NCBI RefSeq assembly: GCF_900112985.1
Contig: NZ_FONS01000009.1
Coordinates: 1-64,000 of the forward strand
Reading direction: 5' to 3'
DNA from: Pedobacter antarcticus
GTDB lineage: Bacteria; Bacteroidota; Bacteroidia; Sphingobacteriales; Sphingobacteriaceae
DNA length: 64,000 bases
Shown here: one piece after another, positions 17,600-26,099 of the stretch
Numbering within the stretch: position 1 is the first letter of the stretch
Layout of the letters: every line of letters starts with the position of its first letter
Notes under the pieces: generated by a model
The model's input: the letters and a program-made list of their open reading frames with translations, nothing else
Told to the model about the DNA's origin: nothing
Database searches by the model: none
Translations under genes and position numbers: made by a program

Positions 17600-17630
17600 T
17601 TTGGTGTTTTAAATTAGAGGTGTATATTTG
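17600..17630 (+). promoter_or_regulatory. Promoter of the tRNA-Val pair
   Basis: TTTG (17600-17603), a 19-base spacer and TATATTTG (17623-17630) match the Bacteroidota -33/-7 consensus exactly. Transcription would begin around 17637, about 55 bases before the first tRNA. Confidence 0.85.
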
Positions 17631-17692
17631 CACTCCCAACAACGGGGAATAGCTTGCTCAGCTAGCCAAAAGGCGCAAAGAGCAGAACCAAG

Positions 17693-17767
17693 GGGAGATT
17701 AGCTCAGCTGGTTCAGAGCACCTGCCTTACAAGCAGGGGGTCACTGGTTCGAACCCAGTATCTCCCA
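17693..17767 (+). tRNA. tRNA-Val (anticodon TAC), copy 1
   Basis: This is a 75-base cloverleaf. The acceptor stem is GGGAGAT / ATCTCCC, the D-arm is AGCTCAGCTGGTTCAGAGC, and the anticodon stem CCTGC / GCAGG has loop CTTACAA with anticodon TAC at 17728-17730. The T-loop is GGTTCGAACCC and the discriminator is A. The 3' CCA is encoded in the genome at 17768-17770. It is identical in its body to the second copy. Confidence 0.97.
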
Positions 17768-17839
17768 CCAAATAAATAACCGAAAGGTAATTATTTAAAT
17801 CAGGACAGCCGGTCCTGTATAATAAATGGCAGAACCAAA

Positions 17840-17914
17840 GGGAGATTAGCTCAGCTGGTTCAGAGCACCTGCCTTACAAGCAGGGGGTCACTGGTTCGAA
17901 CCCAGTATCTCCCA
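17840..17914 (+). tRNA. tRNA-Val (anticodon TAC), copy 2
   Basis: All 75 bases are identical to copy 1, with the anticodon TAC at 17875-17877. The bases after the discriminator A are CAA, so CCA is not encoded and must be added enzymatically. The spacer before it holds a GAAA-tetraloop hairpin (ACCGAAAGGT) and repeats the leader element GCAGAACCAA seen before copy 1. This indicates tandem duplication with the leader. Confidence 0.97.
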
Positions 17915-17920
17915 CAAAAA

Positions 17921-17949
17921 AACCTTTCAGAATCTGAAAGGTTTTTTTT
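17921..17949 (+). terminator. Terminator of the tRNA-Val operon
   Basis: The 10-bp stem AACCTTTCAG / CTGAAAGGTT has loop AAT and a T run, directly after copy 2. It can also serve the convergent M1 peptidase gene. Confidence 0.9.
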
Positions 17950-17960
17950 ATGCCTGGTTT

Positions 17961-19853
17961 TTATCTGGCCTCCCACATATTATCGAGCGGATTGACGTCG
18001 GCATCAAAATTATCACCCAGCACAATTCGTTTCAATTGCTTTTTTGCAGAGAAATTAAAAGTGACACTTCGCTTACCATCCTTCCAGCAGGCTATACTGG
18101 CATTAAGAATTTGGGTAGTTCCGTCTTTAAATAAAACAGTGAGATGTATGGGTATTGGTGATGTACCTACATTACCAACAACGACTTTATGACTGGCGCC
18201 CTTACTACTAACTTTACTAATAGCCAGGTCAGGAACTCCTTTTTCAAAATACCAGCTTTTCCAAAACCAGTCCAGATTTACGCCAGTACCGGTATTCATC
18301 GTATAGAAAAAATCATAAGGTGTCGGATGTTTTCCTGCCCACTCTTTAATATAGTGTCTCAGTCCTTTAAGGAATATTTTATCCCCGAGCATTTCCTTCA
18401 GATAATGGAGCCCCAGGGCTGGTTTCAGATCTTTGTCCATATACCTCGCCTTACCGGAAAGCTGAGAAGTAAGTGTCATTAGCGGCAGATCTTCCTCAGT
18501 GCCCGAATACTTATTGATATCACTGATATCGTGCTTAAACTGACCGGTATCAACCATAGGATAGAGCAGAAACTCAGATAGCGTAGCCCAGCCTTCGTCC
18601 ATAAAAGAATATTTTGTCTCGTTTACTCCGACATAAAAAGGGAACAGTGTGTGAAATATCTCATGCATAGTAAATTGAATGACTTCCTGTTTATCTTCAA
18701 AAGGCAAATTATTTACCATCATCGGATACTCCATGGCATCTAAACCTTCGAATATCGTAATATGGGGATAAGGGAAAGGCAGAGCCGGAAACTGATAGCT
18801 CATTGCAGCGACAGTTTTGTGGGCATAATTAATTACCGGTTCAAAAACTTTATGTTCTGGATTAAACACCGTATTCACGGTTGTACGTCTCTGCGTAACC
18901 GGGTCGACGACCAGGCTCGACGCTTTCCACACATAATGATTACTTATTGCAAATGCCAGATCAGTTACATGGCTGGCCTTAAACTTCCAGGTATTAGTCT
19001 TATTTTTTCTGGTCACCATACCGGATTTAAGATCCTGTACCGTAGTAATATCAAGAATTTCGCCGCTCTTTCCAGATTCGGCTATGCGTGCTGCAGTTTT
19101 CTCCGAATAAACGTCATTTGTATTCTGCAGCTCGCCTGTCGCCCATACCTGATAATCTCCGGGCACGGTAATCTCTGCATTGAAATTACAATAATCATTA
19201 TAAAACTCGACCCGCCCGGTATAGGGATATTCATTCCAGCCGTCTATATCATCATAAACTGCTATGCGCGGGAAAGAATAAGCGATAAAAAAGGCGCCCG
19301 GCTCAACTTGGCCTGTCCTGACAAAAGAGCCTTCGTTTAAAATATAGTTGTAATCAATTTCTACATGTACCTTTTCATGAGGAGGTATTTTCACACCCCG
19401 CACATACATATTTGTACTTCTGATACTCCGCTTTGTACTGTCCTGCGTCTGGTTATTAATCGTAACAGCATCGATCTTCACGCCACTGGTCAAATCTTTT
19501 GCAGAAACCGGAACGGTCCGCATCGCCTCTTTCTGATATAAATTCGGATAGAGTTTAAAAACCAGTTGCCGCAAGGTATCCGGACTATTATTCATATAAT
19601 CGATTTCTACTTTTCCTTTCAACAAACGGCTGGCTGGATCAAATTCAATCTTTAACTGATAATCTGCACTATTTTGCCAGTATTTTTTACCGGCGGCACC
19701 GGATAAATCTCTCGTGCCTTTTTTATAAGCTGAAGATATGTTTGGTGGAATAGGCAGTACAGTTTGGGAGACCGCGCCATAACCCGTAACAAAAAAGAGC
19801 AGCAACAACGGCAATCCGGCAACAAAAACACGACTCCTATTGCTGTTATTCAT
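17961..19853 (-). CDS. M1-family metallopeptidase, exported
   Basis: This is a 630-residue aminopeptidase-N-like protein with a signal peptide (about 1-29). The N-terminal saddle domain has the M1 fold, and a GAMEN-like exopeptidase motif appears as LDAMEYP (about 371-377). The zinc site is complete: HEIFH at about 397-401, with the third ligand Glu in FMDEGWA 18 residues further on. The C-terminal part is a beta domain. It should trim peptides in the periplasm or at the surface. It stands alone, convergent with the tRNA operon. Confidence 0.92.
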   Translation of the reverse strand: MNNSNRSRVFVAGLPLLLLFFVTGYGAVSQTVLPIPPNISSAYKKGTRDLSGAAGKKYWQNSADYQLKIEFDPASRLLKGKVEIDYMNNSPDTLRQLVFKLYPNLYQKEAMRTVPVSAKDLTSGVKIDAVTINNQTQDSTKRSIRSTNMYVRGVKIPPHEKVHVEIDYNYILNEGSFVRTGQVEPGAFFIAYSFPRIAVYDDIDGWNEYPYTGRVEFYNDYCNFNAEITVPGDYQVWATGELQNTNDVYSEKTAARIAESGKSGEILDITTVQDLKSGMVTRKNKTNTWKFKASHVTDLAFAISNHYVWKASSLVVDPVTQRRTTVNTVFNPEHKVFEPVINYAHKTVAAMSYQFPALPFPYPHITIFEGLDAMEYPMMVNNLPFEDKQEVIQFTMHEIFHTLFPFYVGVNETKYSFMDEGWATLSEFLLYPMVDTGQFKHDISDINKYSGTEEDLPLMTLTSQLSGKARYMDKDLKPALGLHYLKEMLGDKIFLKGLRHYIKEWAGKHPTPYDFFYTMNTGTGVNLDWFWKSWYFEKGVPDLAISKVSSKGASHKVVVGNVGTSPIPIHLTVLFKDGTTQILNASIACWKDGKRSVTFNFSAKKQLKRIVLGDNFDADVNPLDNMWEAR

Positions 19854-19989
19854 AATTCATAAGATTTTAATTGAACCTGGTATAAAACTAAACATTCAGC
19901 AGGATTATCCCGATAATAATGTTTTAGCTCTTTCACTGGTTTTTAAAAATTTGAAACACATCGAGATCATAAATGTTAAAAGAGTTATT

Positions 19990-20178
19990 ATGGAAGAAGA
20001 AAAGAACGCACAACAAAATCAGGAAGATGTGAACCCAACAAGTCAGTTTGATAAACTTGTTAAAGAACAGGCTGAAGAGGCTCTTCCAGATACAACAGGT
20101 ACAGGATCAAACAGAGAAGTGTTTAACGGAAGTTCCCTAATTATCAAAAAGGATGAGGAATCCGCTGATCAGGAATAA
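19990..20178 (+). CDS. Small acidic protein, unknown function
   Basis: I do not recognise this 62-residue, very acidic, hydrophilic protein with no Cys and no membrane segment (begins MEEEKNAQQNQED). It is likely disordered. The frame is open for 150 bases upstream, but the residues there look non-coding. The ATG used follows an AAAAGAGTTATT leader. Short acidic proteins of this sort are common in Sphingobacteriaceae. Coding status is probable. Confidence 0.5.
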   Translation: MEEEKNAQQNQEDVNPTSQFDKLVKEQAEEALPDTTGTGSNREVFNGSSLIIKKDEESADQE

Positions 20179-20297
20179 AACCTGATCAGCATCACTTATA
20201 TTACTGACAGAAATCAACAACAAACAAATGCTGTTTTATAACTTTATAGTATGGTAGCACGTCTCAGCGGATATGCACCTGCTAAAATACAGCAATC

Positions 20298-21173
20298 ATG
20301 AAAACATTGACCGTACTCACCGATTTCTCTCCAAGATCAGAAAATGCAGCAATCTACGCCTTGCATATGGCTGCTTCTATTCACGCGGATTTATTATTGT
20401 TTCATGCTTTTGAACTGCCGGTCGCAGAAAGCATGGGGATGCCGGTGGCCTGGCCGCCGGAAGTTTATGATGAATTCAGAGAAAGTGCTATCAGTGAACT
20501 TACTTTACAGGCGAAGAAACTGGAAACGTTGCTTACGCTGACTGACACCACCTATAAACCGAAAATCACTTACCAGTTCCAGGATGGCCCCCTGTTTCTT
20601 CAACTCGATAAATTATTCACAGACCGCAATAACCTGATGCTGGTAATGGGCAGTCACAAAAAAGGATTATCAGGCCTGATCGGGGGAAATCATATGGCGG
20701 CCGTAATGGAAGGCACCAACAGACCTGTGCTGATAGTGCCTGAGCATGCCGTTTATAGCAAACTTTGTAAAATCGGTTTTGCCACAGATTTAAGCCACAG
20801 TGATATTGCCGTAATTTCTTCCCTCGCGACATTGGCTACACATACTAAAGCAGAAATCATGCTGGCACACATTCATGCCCCTTTAACAGTAAACGCCAAA
20901 CCAGGTGAACAGGTGAGAAATTTTCTGGAAGAGGTAGCTACACATATCAATTATCCAAAAGTATACTACCGCAGTGTAGAAGAAGAGCATTTACAAGAAG
21001 GACTAAGCTGGTTATCTACAGAAGTAAGCTGCCATATTCTGGTGATGGTACATAGACAAAAAACTTTCCTGGAAAATCTCTTTGGAAAGAGCGACACCAG
21101 CAAATTTGCCAGCGAGACCAGGTTACCTTTATTAGTTTATCCAGACCCGGCAATTCATCTACCTGTTTTTTAA
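20298..21173 (+). CDS. Universal stress protein, tandem UspA domains
   Basis: This 291-residue cytoplasmic protein is made of two UspA folds (about 1-150 and 155-290). The first begins KTLTVLTDFSPRSENAAIYA, with the conserved Asp and Ser, and ends MGSHKKGLSGLIGGNHMAAV, which resembles the nucleotide-binding glycine loop. The second domain (KIGFATDLSHSD to HRQKTFLENLFGKSDTSKF) is more diverged and may not bind ATP. Such proteins respond to stress and starvation. It lies directly upstream of the metal efflux operon, though an independent promoter separates them. Confidence 0.9.
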   Translation: MKTLTVLTDFSPRSENAAIYALHMAASIHADLLLFHAFELPVAESMGMPVAWPPEVYDEFRESAISELTLQAKKLETLLTLTDTTYKPKITYQFQDGPLFLQLDKLFTDRNNLMLVMGSHKKGLSGLIGGNHMAAVMEGTNRPVLIVPEHAVYSKLCKIGFATDLSHSDIAVISSLATLATHTKAEIMLAHIHAPLTVNAKPGEQVRNFLEEVATHINYPKVYYRSVEEEHLQEGLSWLSTEVSCHILVMVHRQKTFLENLFGKSDTSKFASETRLPLLVYPDPAIHLPVF

Positions 21174-21241
21174 GTTAAAACAAAATACAGTATCTGACAG
21201 TTAAAAGACAATCGTATTTTAGCATTCCGGCTTAAATCAGA

Positions 21242-21249
21242 TATATTTG
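21242..21249 (+). promoter_or_regulatory. -7 promoter element of the metal efflux operon
   Basis: TATATTTG matches TAnnTTTG exactly and lies 36 bases before the first gene. The -33 region (TTTTAG, 21217-21222) is only a weak match. Confidence 0.55.
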
Positions 21250-21285
21250 TCGTGCTGAATATAAACAGCTCATAAATATTGTTTT

Positions 21286-21600
21286 ATGCGGATAATTGCA
21301 CTTTTCTGTTTAATGATGGTCAGCTTGCTGAATTTCGTGCCTTGTGCCGATGAGCAACCTGTACCCTCAGGCATAGAAGTAACCCTCAAGGTCGCTGTGC
21401 AAAACCATGAAAACGCCTTATCTGCAGATCACTGTTCTCCCTTTTGCAACTGCACCTGCTGTGCAACGTCCAGTATTGCGAAAATTATGAGCCTCACTTC
21501 TACTCCGGTGAAGGAACACCAGACTAATACACGTCCTTACCAGGCAGGAAAATATATCGAAATCAGTATGCCCGTCTGGCAGCCGCCGCAAATAGCCTAA
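21286..21600 (+). CDS. Exported Cys/His-rich small protein (DUF6660-like)
   Basis: This 104-residue protein has a signal peptide (about 1-20) and a central cluster of Cys and His (DHCSPFCNCTCCATSS). Proteins like it occur regularly just ahead of CzcA/CusA-type pumps in Bacteroidota. The cluster suggests periplasmic binding of a soft metal ion such as Cu, Zn or Cd. It is first in an operon with the RND pump and its adaptor. Family assignment is from memory of this context; the metal and role are inferred. Confidence 0.7.
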   Translation: MRIIALFCLMMVSLLNFVPCADEQPVPSGIEVTLKVAVQNHENALSADHCSPFCNCTCCATSSIAKIMSLTSTPVKEHQTNTRPYQAGKYIEISMPVWQPPQIA

Positions 21601-21683
21601 GCATCTAATCCAGCCAATTCATTGGCTTATCTTGTTATTTTTTGCTTATTGCAGCCCTTCTGGCTGCTATTATAACCATTTTT

Positions 21684-24600
21684 ATGTTTGACCGTATTAT
21701 CTCGTTCTCTATCAGGAACAAGGTAGCTATCGGGCTAATGACCTTTGGACTCATCCTTTGGGGCATTTATTCTATCTATCATTTACCGATAGATGCACAG
21801 CCGGATATTACCAATAACCAGGTACAGATTATATCCCAGGCACCAAGCCTGGGTGCACAGGAAGTAGAACAATATATTACCGCTCCTATCGAACTTTCCA
21901 TGGCCAATATTCCGGGCATACTGGAAAAAAGATCTGTTTCCCGCTCAGGAATCTCTGTAATCACCCTTGTTTTTAAGGATGAAACTGATATCTACTGGGC
22001 ACGTCAACAGGTCAATGAACAATTAAAAGAGGCGGAGGCCAATATTCCGCCAGCTCTCGCCAAGACCATCTTGGCTCCCATAACTACGGGATTGGGAGAG
22101 ATTTACCAATATGTCCTCCACACTAAAAAGGGCTACGAGGGAAAATATAGTGCGACCGATCTGCGTACCCTGCAGGATTGGCTGGTGAGAACCCAGCTGG
22201 CAGGAACACCGGGCGTAGCCGAAGTAAGCGGTTGGGGCGGCTTTGTGAAGCAATATGAAGTTGCGCTTGACAATGACAAGCTAAATGCAATGGGCCTGAC
22301 CATTCCAGAGATATTCACCGCACTGGAAAAGAACAACGAAAACACGGGCGGCTCCTATATTGAACAGCAGAATAATGTGTATTTCATCCGCGGCACCGGT
22401 CAGGTTGCTTCCCTGGAGGAAATCGGAAGTATTGTCGTCAGGAATATTGCCGGCAGGCCGGTTTTAATCCGTGATATTGCTAAAGTTCAGTTTGGAAGCG
22501 CCACCCGTTATGGCGCGGTTACCCGGAATGGGGAAGGTGAAGCAGTAGCAGGGGTTACTTTAATGCTGAAGGGTGAAAACTTTAATGATGTCATTAAGGC
22601 TGTAAAAACCCGTATGGCACAAATCCAGAAATCACTTCCCGAAGGTGTCGTTATTGAACCGATCATTGACCGGACGGAGTTAGTCGGCCGTGCCATGAGC
22701 ACCGTAAAAACCAATCTGATGGAGGGCGCGCTGATTGTGATCCTGGTTCTGGTTTTGTTATTGGGTAATCTGCGGGCAGGACTTGTAGTTGCCTCTGTTA
22801 TTCCGCTCGCCATGCTTTTTGCTTTCGCTATGATGCGGCTCTTCGGTGTATCCGGGAACCTGATGAGTCTTGGTGCTATAGATTTTGGGTTAATCGTGGA
22901 TGGCGCAGTCATTATCGTTGAAGCTATAGTCTTCCGTCTAAGCACCCGAAAAAATGAAAGCGGAAAAATCAGGCTTACACAAAAAGAAATGGATGAAGAG
23001 GTCTATCAGGCGTCTTCCAGAATAAGAACCAGCGCTTCTTTTGGTGAACTGATTATTCTGATTGTTTATCTGCCGCTATTTGCCCTGATGGGCATAGAAG
23101 GTAAAATGTTCCGTCCCATGGCTGAAACTGTCGTATTCGCCATTTTAGGAGCATTTATCCTCTCACTTACCTATGTACCAATGATGAGCGCCTTGTTTCT
23201 CAGCAAAAACACCGTACATAAGGAGAGCTGGTCTGATCGTATGATAGTCCATTTACAGCGGTATTACCACAACGCATTAGTTAAAGTTCTGCGTATCCGA
23301 ACCTTTATCGTTTCGATTACTTTAGTGCTTTTCGTCTTGTCAATCTGGTTTTTCAGCCGGATGGGCGGCGAATTTATTCCTGTTCTGGAAGAAGGCGATC
23401 TGACCGTAGAAATTTCGATGATGCAGGGTACCTCATTATCCGAAGTCGTAAGTACGTTTGGCAAAGCAGAGGCCTTACTGAAAGCTAAGTTCCCCGAGGT
23501 TAAACAAGCGGTTACCCGGATCGGAAGTTCGGAGATTCCGACAGATCCTATGCCACTGGAAAGGGGCGATATGATGTTGTCTATGCTACCTAAATCAGAT
23601 TGGACTTCTGCAAAGACGCGCAACGAGATGATGGAAAAGATGGAGGAAGAGCTTGAACTGATTCCTGGAATTCAAGTAGAAATTACTCAGCCAATGCAAA
23701 TGCGTTTTAACGAGCTCATGACTGGAATCCGCCAGGATGTTGCTATTAAAATTTTTGGGGAAGATCTGGATGTTCTGGCTGTCCAGGCAGAACAAATTTC
23801 TAAACTTATCGCACCTGTAAAAGGTGTATCAGAGCCTTATATCGAAAAAGTAAGTGGCCTGCCCCAGATTACGGTTAACTATAACCGGAATAAGATTGCC
23901 CAGTATGGATTGAATATCAGCGATGTGAATATGATCCTGCGAACTGCATTTGCCGGGAGCGTCTCCGGAGTTGTTTTTGAGGGGGAGAAAAGGTTTGATC
24001 TGGTCGTAAGGCTGCAAGAGGAACTCCGGAATAATATTACCGATGTAGAAAACCTGCTGATTCCGCTGCCCTCCGGACATCGCATCCCGCTAAGCCAGGT
24101 AGCAGATATCGGCTTCAAGGAAGCTCCGGCTCAAGTGAGTCGCGAGGATGGCAAACGCCGGATCTTCGTAGGTTTTAATATTAGTGGCCGGGATGTAGAG
24201 AGTACAGTGAAAGAAATTAGAACGCTGATTGATCAGAAAGTGAAGCTGCCAACTGGATACTTCATTACCTATGGTGGCCAGTTCCAAAACCTCCAGGCAG
24301 CCAAGCAAAAGTTATCACTTGCAGTTCCTGCCGCCTTGCTTTTAATTCTTGCCTTACTTTACCTGACTTTCCGTTCGGTGAAACAAAGTCTGCTGATTTT
24401 TACCGCCGTTCCTCTTGCCGCAATGGGCGGTATTGTTGCATTGCACCTGCGGGATATGCCTTTCAGCATCTCAGCAGGAGTTGGCTTTATCGCTCTTTTT
24501 GGCGTCGCAGTACTAAATGGAATTGTATTGATCGGTTCTTTCAACCAATTGAAAGCAGAGGGTGTAGCCGATATTTACGAGCGGGTATTGGAAGGTACGA

Positions 24601-26099
24601 AGATTCGACTTAGACCTGTCTTAATGACCGCAGCCGTAGCCTCGTTTGGCTTCCTGCCTATGGCTTTATCAGGTAGTGCAGGAGCAGAAGTACAACGCCC
24701 ACTGGCCACAGTAGTTATCGGAGGACTGTTAATGGCTACCTTTCTGACACTATTCGTTCTACCTTGCCTTTATATCCTGTTCAGCGGAAAAGACGAGAGT
24801 AAAGGGCTGGGTAAAACAGGTAAAACCCTGGCAGTATTATTTCTTGTGCTGGCAGGTACGGGCACAATTCAGGCACAGGATTTCCGCTCTAAACCTGTAC
24901 AGACAGAACTAGCTGCGGATACGCAGCTAAACCAGCTGCTGGAAGATGCCGCAACCGGTAACCGGCAGCTTAAGCAGGCCGGTTTAACCATTGAACAGGC
25001 CAAAGCCCTGCAAGGTTCCGGAACCGACCTCCCTAAAACTGTATTCACTCTCAGTCAAGACCCAACTGGCGGCGGAAACAATGACAATGCGATTAGCATC
25101 AGCCAGGAATTTTCATGGCCAGGATTATATACCAGTCAGCATAAACTATTGGAAAGTCAGACGGGTCTTGCTGTTAACGCCGGCAAAATGACGACAATGG
25201 AAGTGCGCAAAGCAATTACCCAGGCATATTACAGTCTGCTGCATGAGCTGGAAACTATCCGCTTGCTAAATTATCAGGATAGTATCTACCAGGATTTTCG
25301 GGAAAAGGCGGCTTCCAGATTTAAAACGGGTGAGACCTCCAGCCTGGAATTGATGACGGCAAAACAAAAATATCAGGAAATCCGATTGTTATTAATGAGA
25401 ACTATCGCTGCCAAAGATCAGCAGCAGCGTATTCTGGAACAGTTGACAGGCAAATCTTTATCAATCAGACTGCCGGCTGCAGGTTTACCTTTATTACAAT
25501 ACAAATCTGTCAGTAAGGAAGTCTTAAGCAATAATCCGCAGCTGCTGTATGCACAACAGCAGATTGAGGTCATATCTGGAAAAATAAAAGTAGAAAAGGC
25601 CAGGCTTATGCCCGATTTTAATGTCGGCTACAGCCAGCAAATGCTTATTTCAGGCTTTAACCCGGCTAATATATCCAGAACCTATTTTCCAGGGACCAGG
25701 ATAGCAGGCTTCCAGGCAGGAATTGCAGTCCCACTTTGGTTTAAAGCAGGCAAATCAAAGATTAGTAGTGAGAAAATTGCACTGCAGGTTGCCATGCAAA
25801 CACTGGAGCAAGACAGGTCGCTGCTGGAACTCAAATATGTACAGGAGCAGGAACAAGCCCAACTTTCTGCCAAAGAGCTGGCATGGTACTTATCTGAGGG
25901 CCTACTTCAGGCAGAGGAACAGCTGCGTATTGCCCAGGTATCTTTCCGTTTGGGAGAAATCGGATACATGGAATATGTGCAACATCTGTCTGCAGTGGTC
26001 CAGACAAGACTGTCTTATCTGGAAGCCGCAGACCGCAGCAATCAATCGGTTATTCAGTTACACTATTTAAAAGGAGAAAAAAATGAAGCATCTAATTAA
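21684..26099 (+). CDS. czcA: Heavy-metal RND efflux pump fused to a TolC-like outer-membrane factor (CzcA-CzcC)
   Basis: This protein of about 1471 residues has two parts. Residues 1-1032 are an HME-RND proton antiporter (FDRIISFSIRNKVAIGLMTF start; helix 4 FGLIVDGAVIIVEA with the essential acidic residues). The loop RFNELMTGIRQDVAIKIFG matches the CzcA type; CusA has a Met where this has Glu, which argues against a strict Cu/Ag pump. A hydrophobic segment (about 1046-1064, AVLFLVLAGTGTIQA) then resembles an embedded signal peptide, followed by a TolC/CzcC-type alpha-helical barrel (about 1065-1471). Start: ATG of MFDRII. The 3' end overlaps the adaptor gene by 17 bases. Confidence 0.93.
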   Translation: MFDRIISFSIRNKVAIGLMTFGLILWGIYSIYHLPIDAQPDITNNQVQIISQAPSLGAQEVEQYITAPIELSMANIPGILEKRSVSRSGISVITLVFKDETDIYWARQQVNEQLKEAEANIPPALAKTILAPITTGLGEIYQYVLHTKKGYEGKYSATDLRTLQDWLVRTQLAGTPGVAEVSGWGGFVKQYEVALDNDKLNAMGLTIPEIFTALEKNNENTGGSYIEQQNNVYFIRGTGQVASLEEIGSIVVRNIAGRPVLIRDIAKVQFGSATRYGAVTRNGEGEAVAGVTLMLKGENFNDVIKAVKTRMAQIQKSLPEGVVIEPIIDRTELVGRAMSTVKTNLMEGALIVILVLVLLLGNLRAGLVVASVIPLAMLFAFAMMRLFGVSGNLMSLGAIDFGLIVDGAVIIVEAIVFRLSTRKNESGKIRLTQKEMDEEVYQASSRIRTSASFGELIILIVYLPLFALMGIEGKMFRPMAETVVFAILGAFILSLTYVPMMSALFLSKNTVHKESWSDRMIVHLQRYYHNALVKVLRIRTFIVSITLVLFVLSIWFFSRMGGEFIPVLEEGDLTVEISMMQGTSLSEVVSTFGKAEALLKAKFPEVKQAVTRIGSSEIPTDPMPLERGDMMLSMLPKSDWTSAKTRNEMMEKMEEELELIPGIQVEITQPMQMRFNELMTGIRQDVAIKIFGEDLDVLAVQAEQISKLIAPVKGVSEPYIEKVSGLPQITVNYNRNKIAQYGLNISDVNMILRTAFAGSVSGVVFEGEKRFDLVVRLQEELRNNITDVENLLIPLPSGHRIPLSQVADIGFKEAPAQVSREDGKRRIFVGFNISGRDVESTVKEIRTLIDQKVKLPTGYFITYGGQFQNLQAAKQKLSLAVPAALLLILALLYLTFRSVKQSLLIFTAVPLAAMGGIVALHLRDMPFSISAGVGFIALFGVAVLNGIVLIGSFNQLKAEGVADIYERVLEGTKIRLRPVLMTAAVASFGFLPMALSGSAGAEVQRPLATVVIGGLLMATFLTLFVLPCLYILFSGKDESKGLGKTGKTLAVLFLVLAGTGTIQAQDFRSKPVQTELAADTQLNQLLEDAATGNRQLKQAGLTIEQAKALQGSGTDLPKTVFTLSQDPTGGGNNDNAISISQEFSWPGLYTSQHKLLESQTGLAVNAGKMTTMEVRKAITQAYYSLLHELETIRLLNYQDSIYQDFREKAASRFKTGETSSLELMTAKQKYQEIRLLLMRTIAAKDQQQRILEQLTGKSLSIRLPAAGLPLLQYKSVSKEVLSNNPQLLYAQQQIEVISGKIKVEKARLMPDFNVGYSQQMLISGFNPANISRTYFPGTRIAGFQAGIAVPLWFKAGKSKISSEKIALQVAMQTLEQDRSLLELKYVQEQEQAQLSAKELAWYLSEGLLQAEEQLRIAQVSFRLGEIGYMEYVQHLSAVVQTRLSYLEAADRSNQSVIQLHYLKGEKNEASN

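Noticed and set aside
17641-17692. Degenerate tRNA before the tRNA-Val pair
   Set aside because: AGCTTGCTCAGCTAGCC resembles a D-arm, but no acceptor or T-arm can be formed, so it is leader sequence.
18762-19340. 192-codon plus-strand frame inside the M1 peptidase
   Set aside because: It is antisense to the HEXXH-bearing gene and has no family resemblance.
22508-22945. Long minus-strand frame inside the RND pump gene
   Set aside because: It is antisense to a strongly conserved coding region; low-complexity Ser/Thr/Ile content is typical of a shadow frame.
21684-26099. Frameshift or assembly join between pump and TolC genes
   Set aside because: The frame is continuous, and CzcA/CusA-TolC fusions are normal in this phylum.
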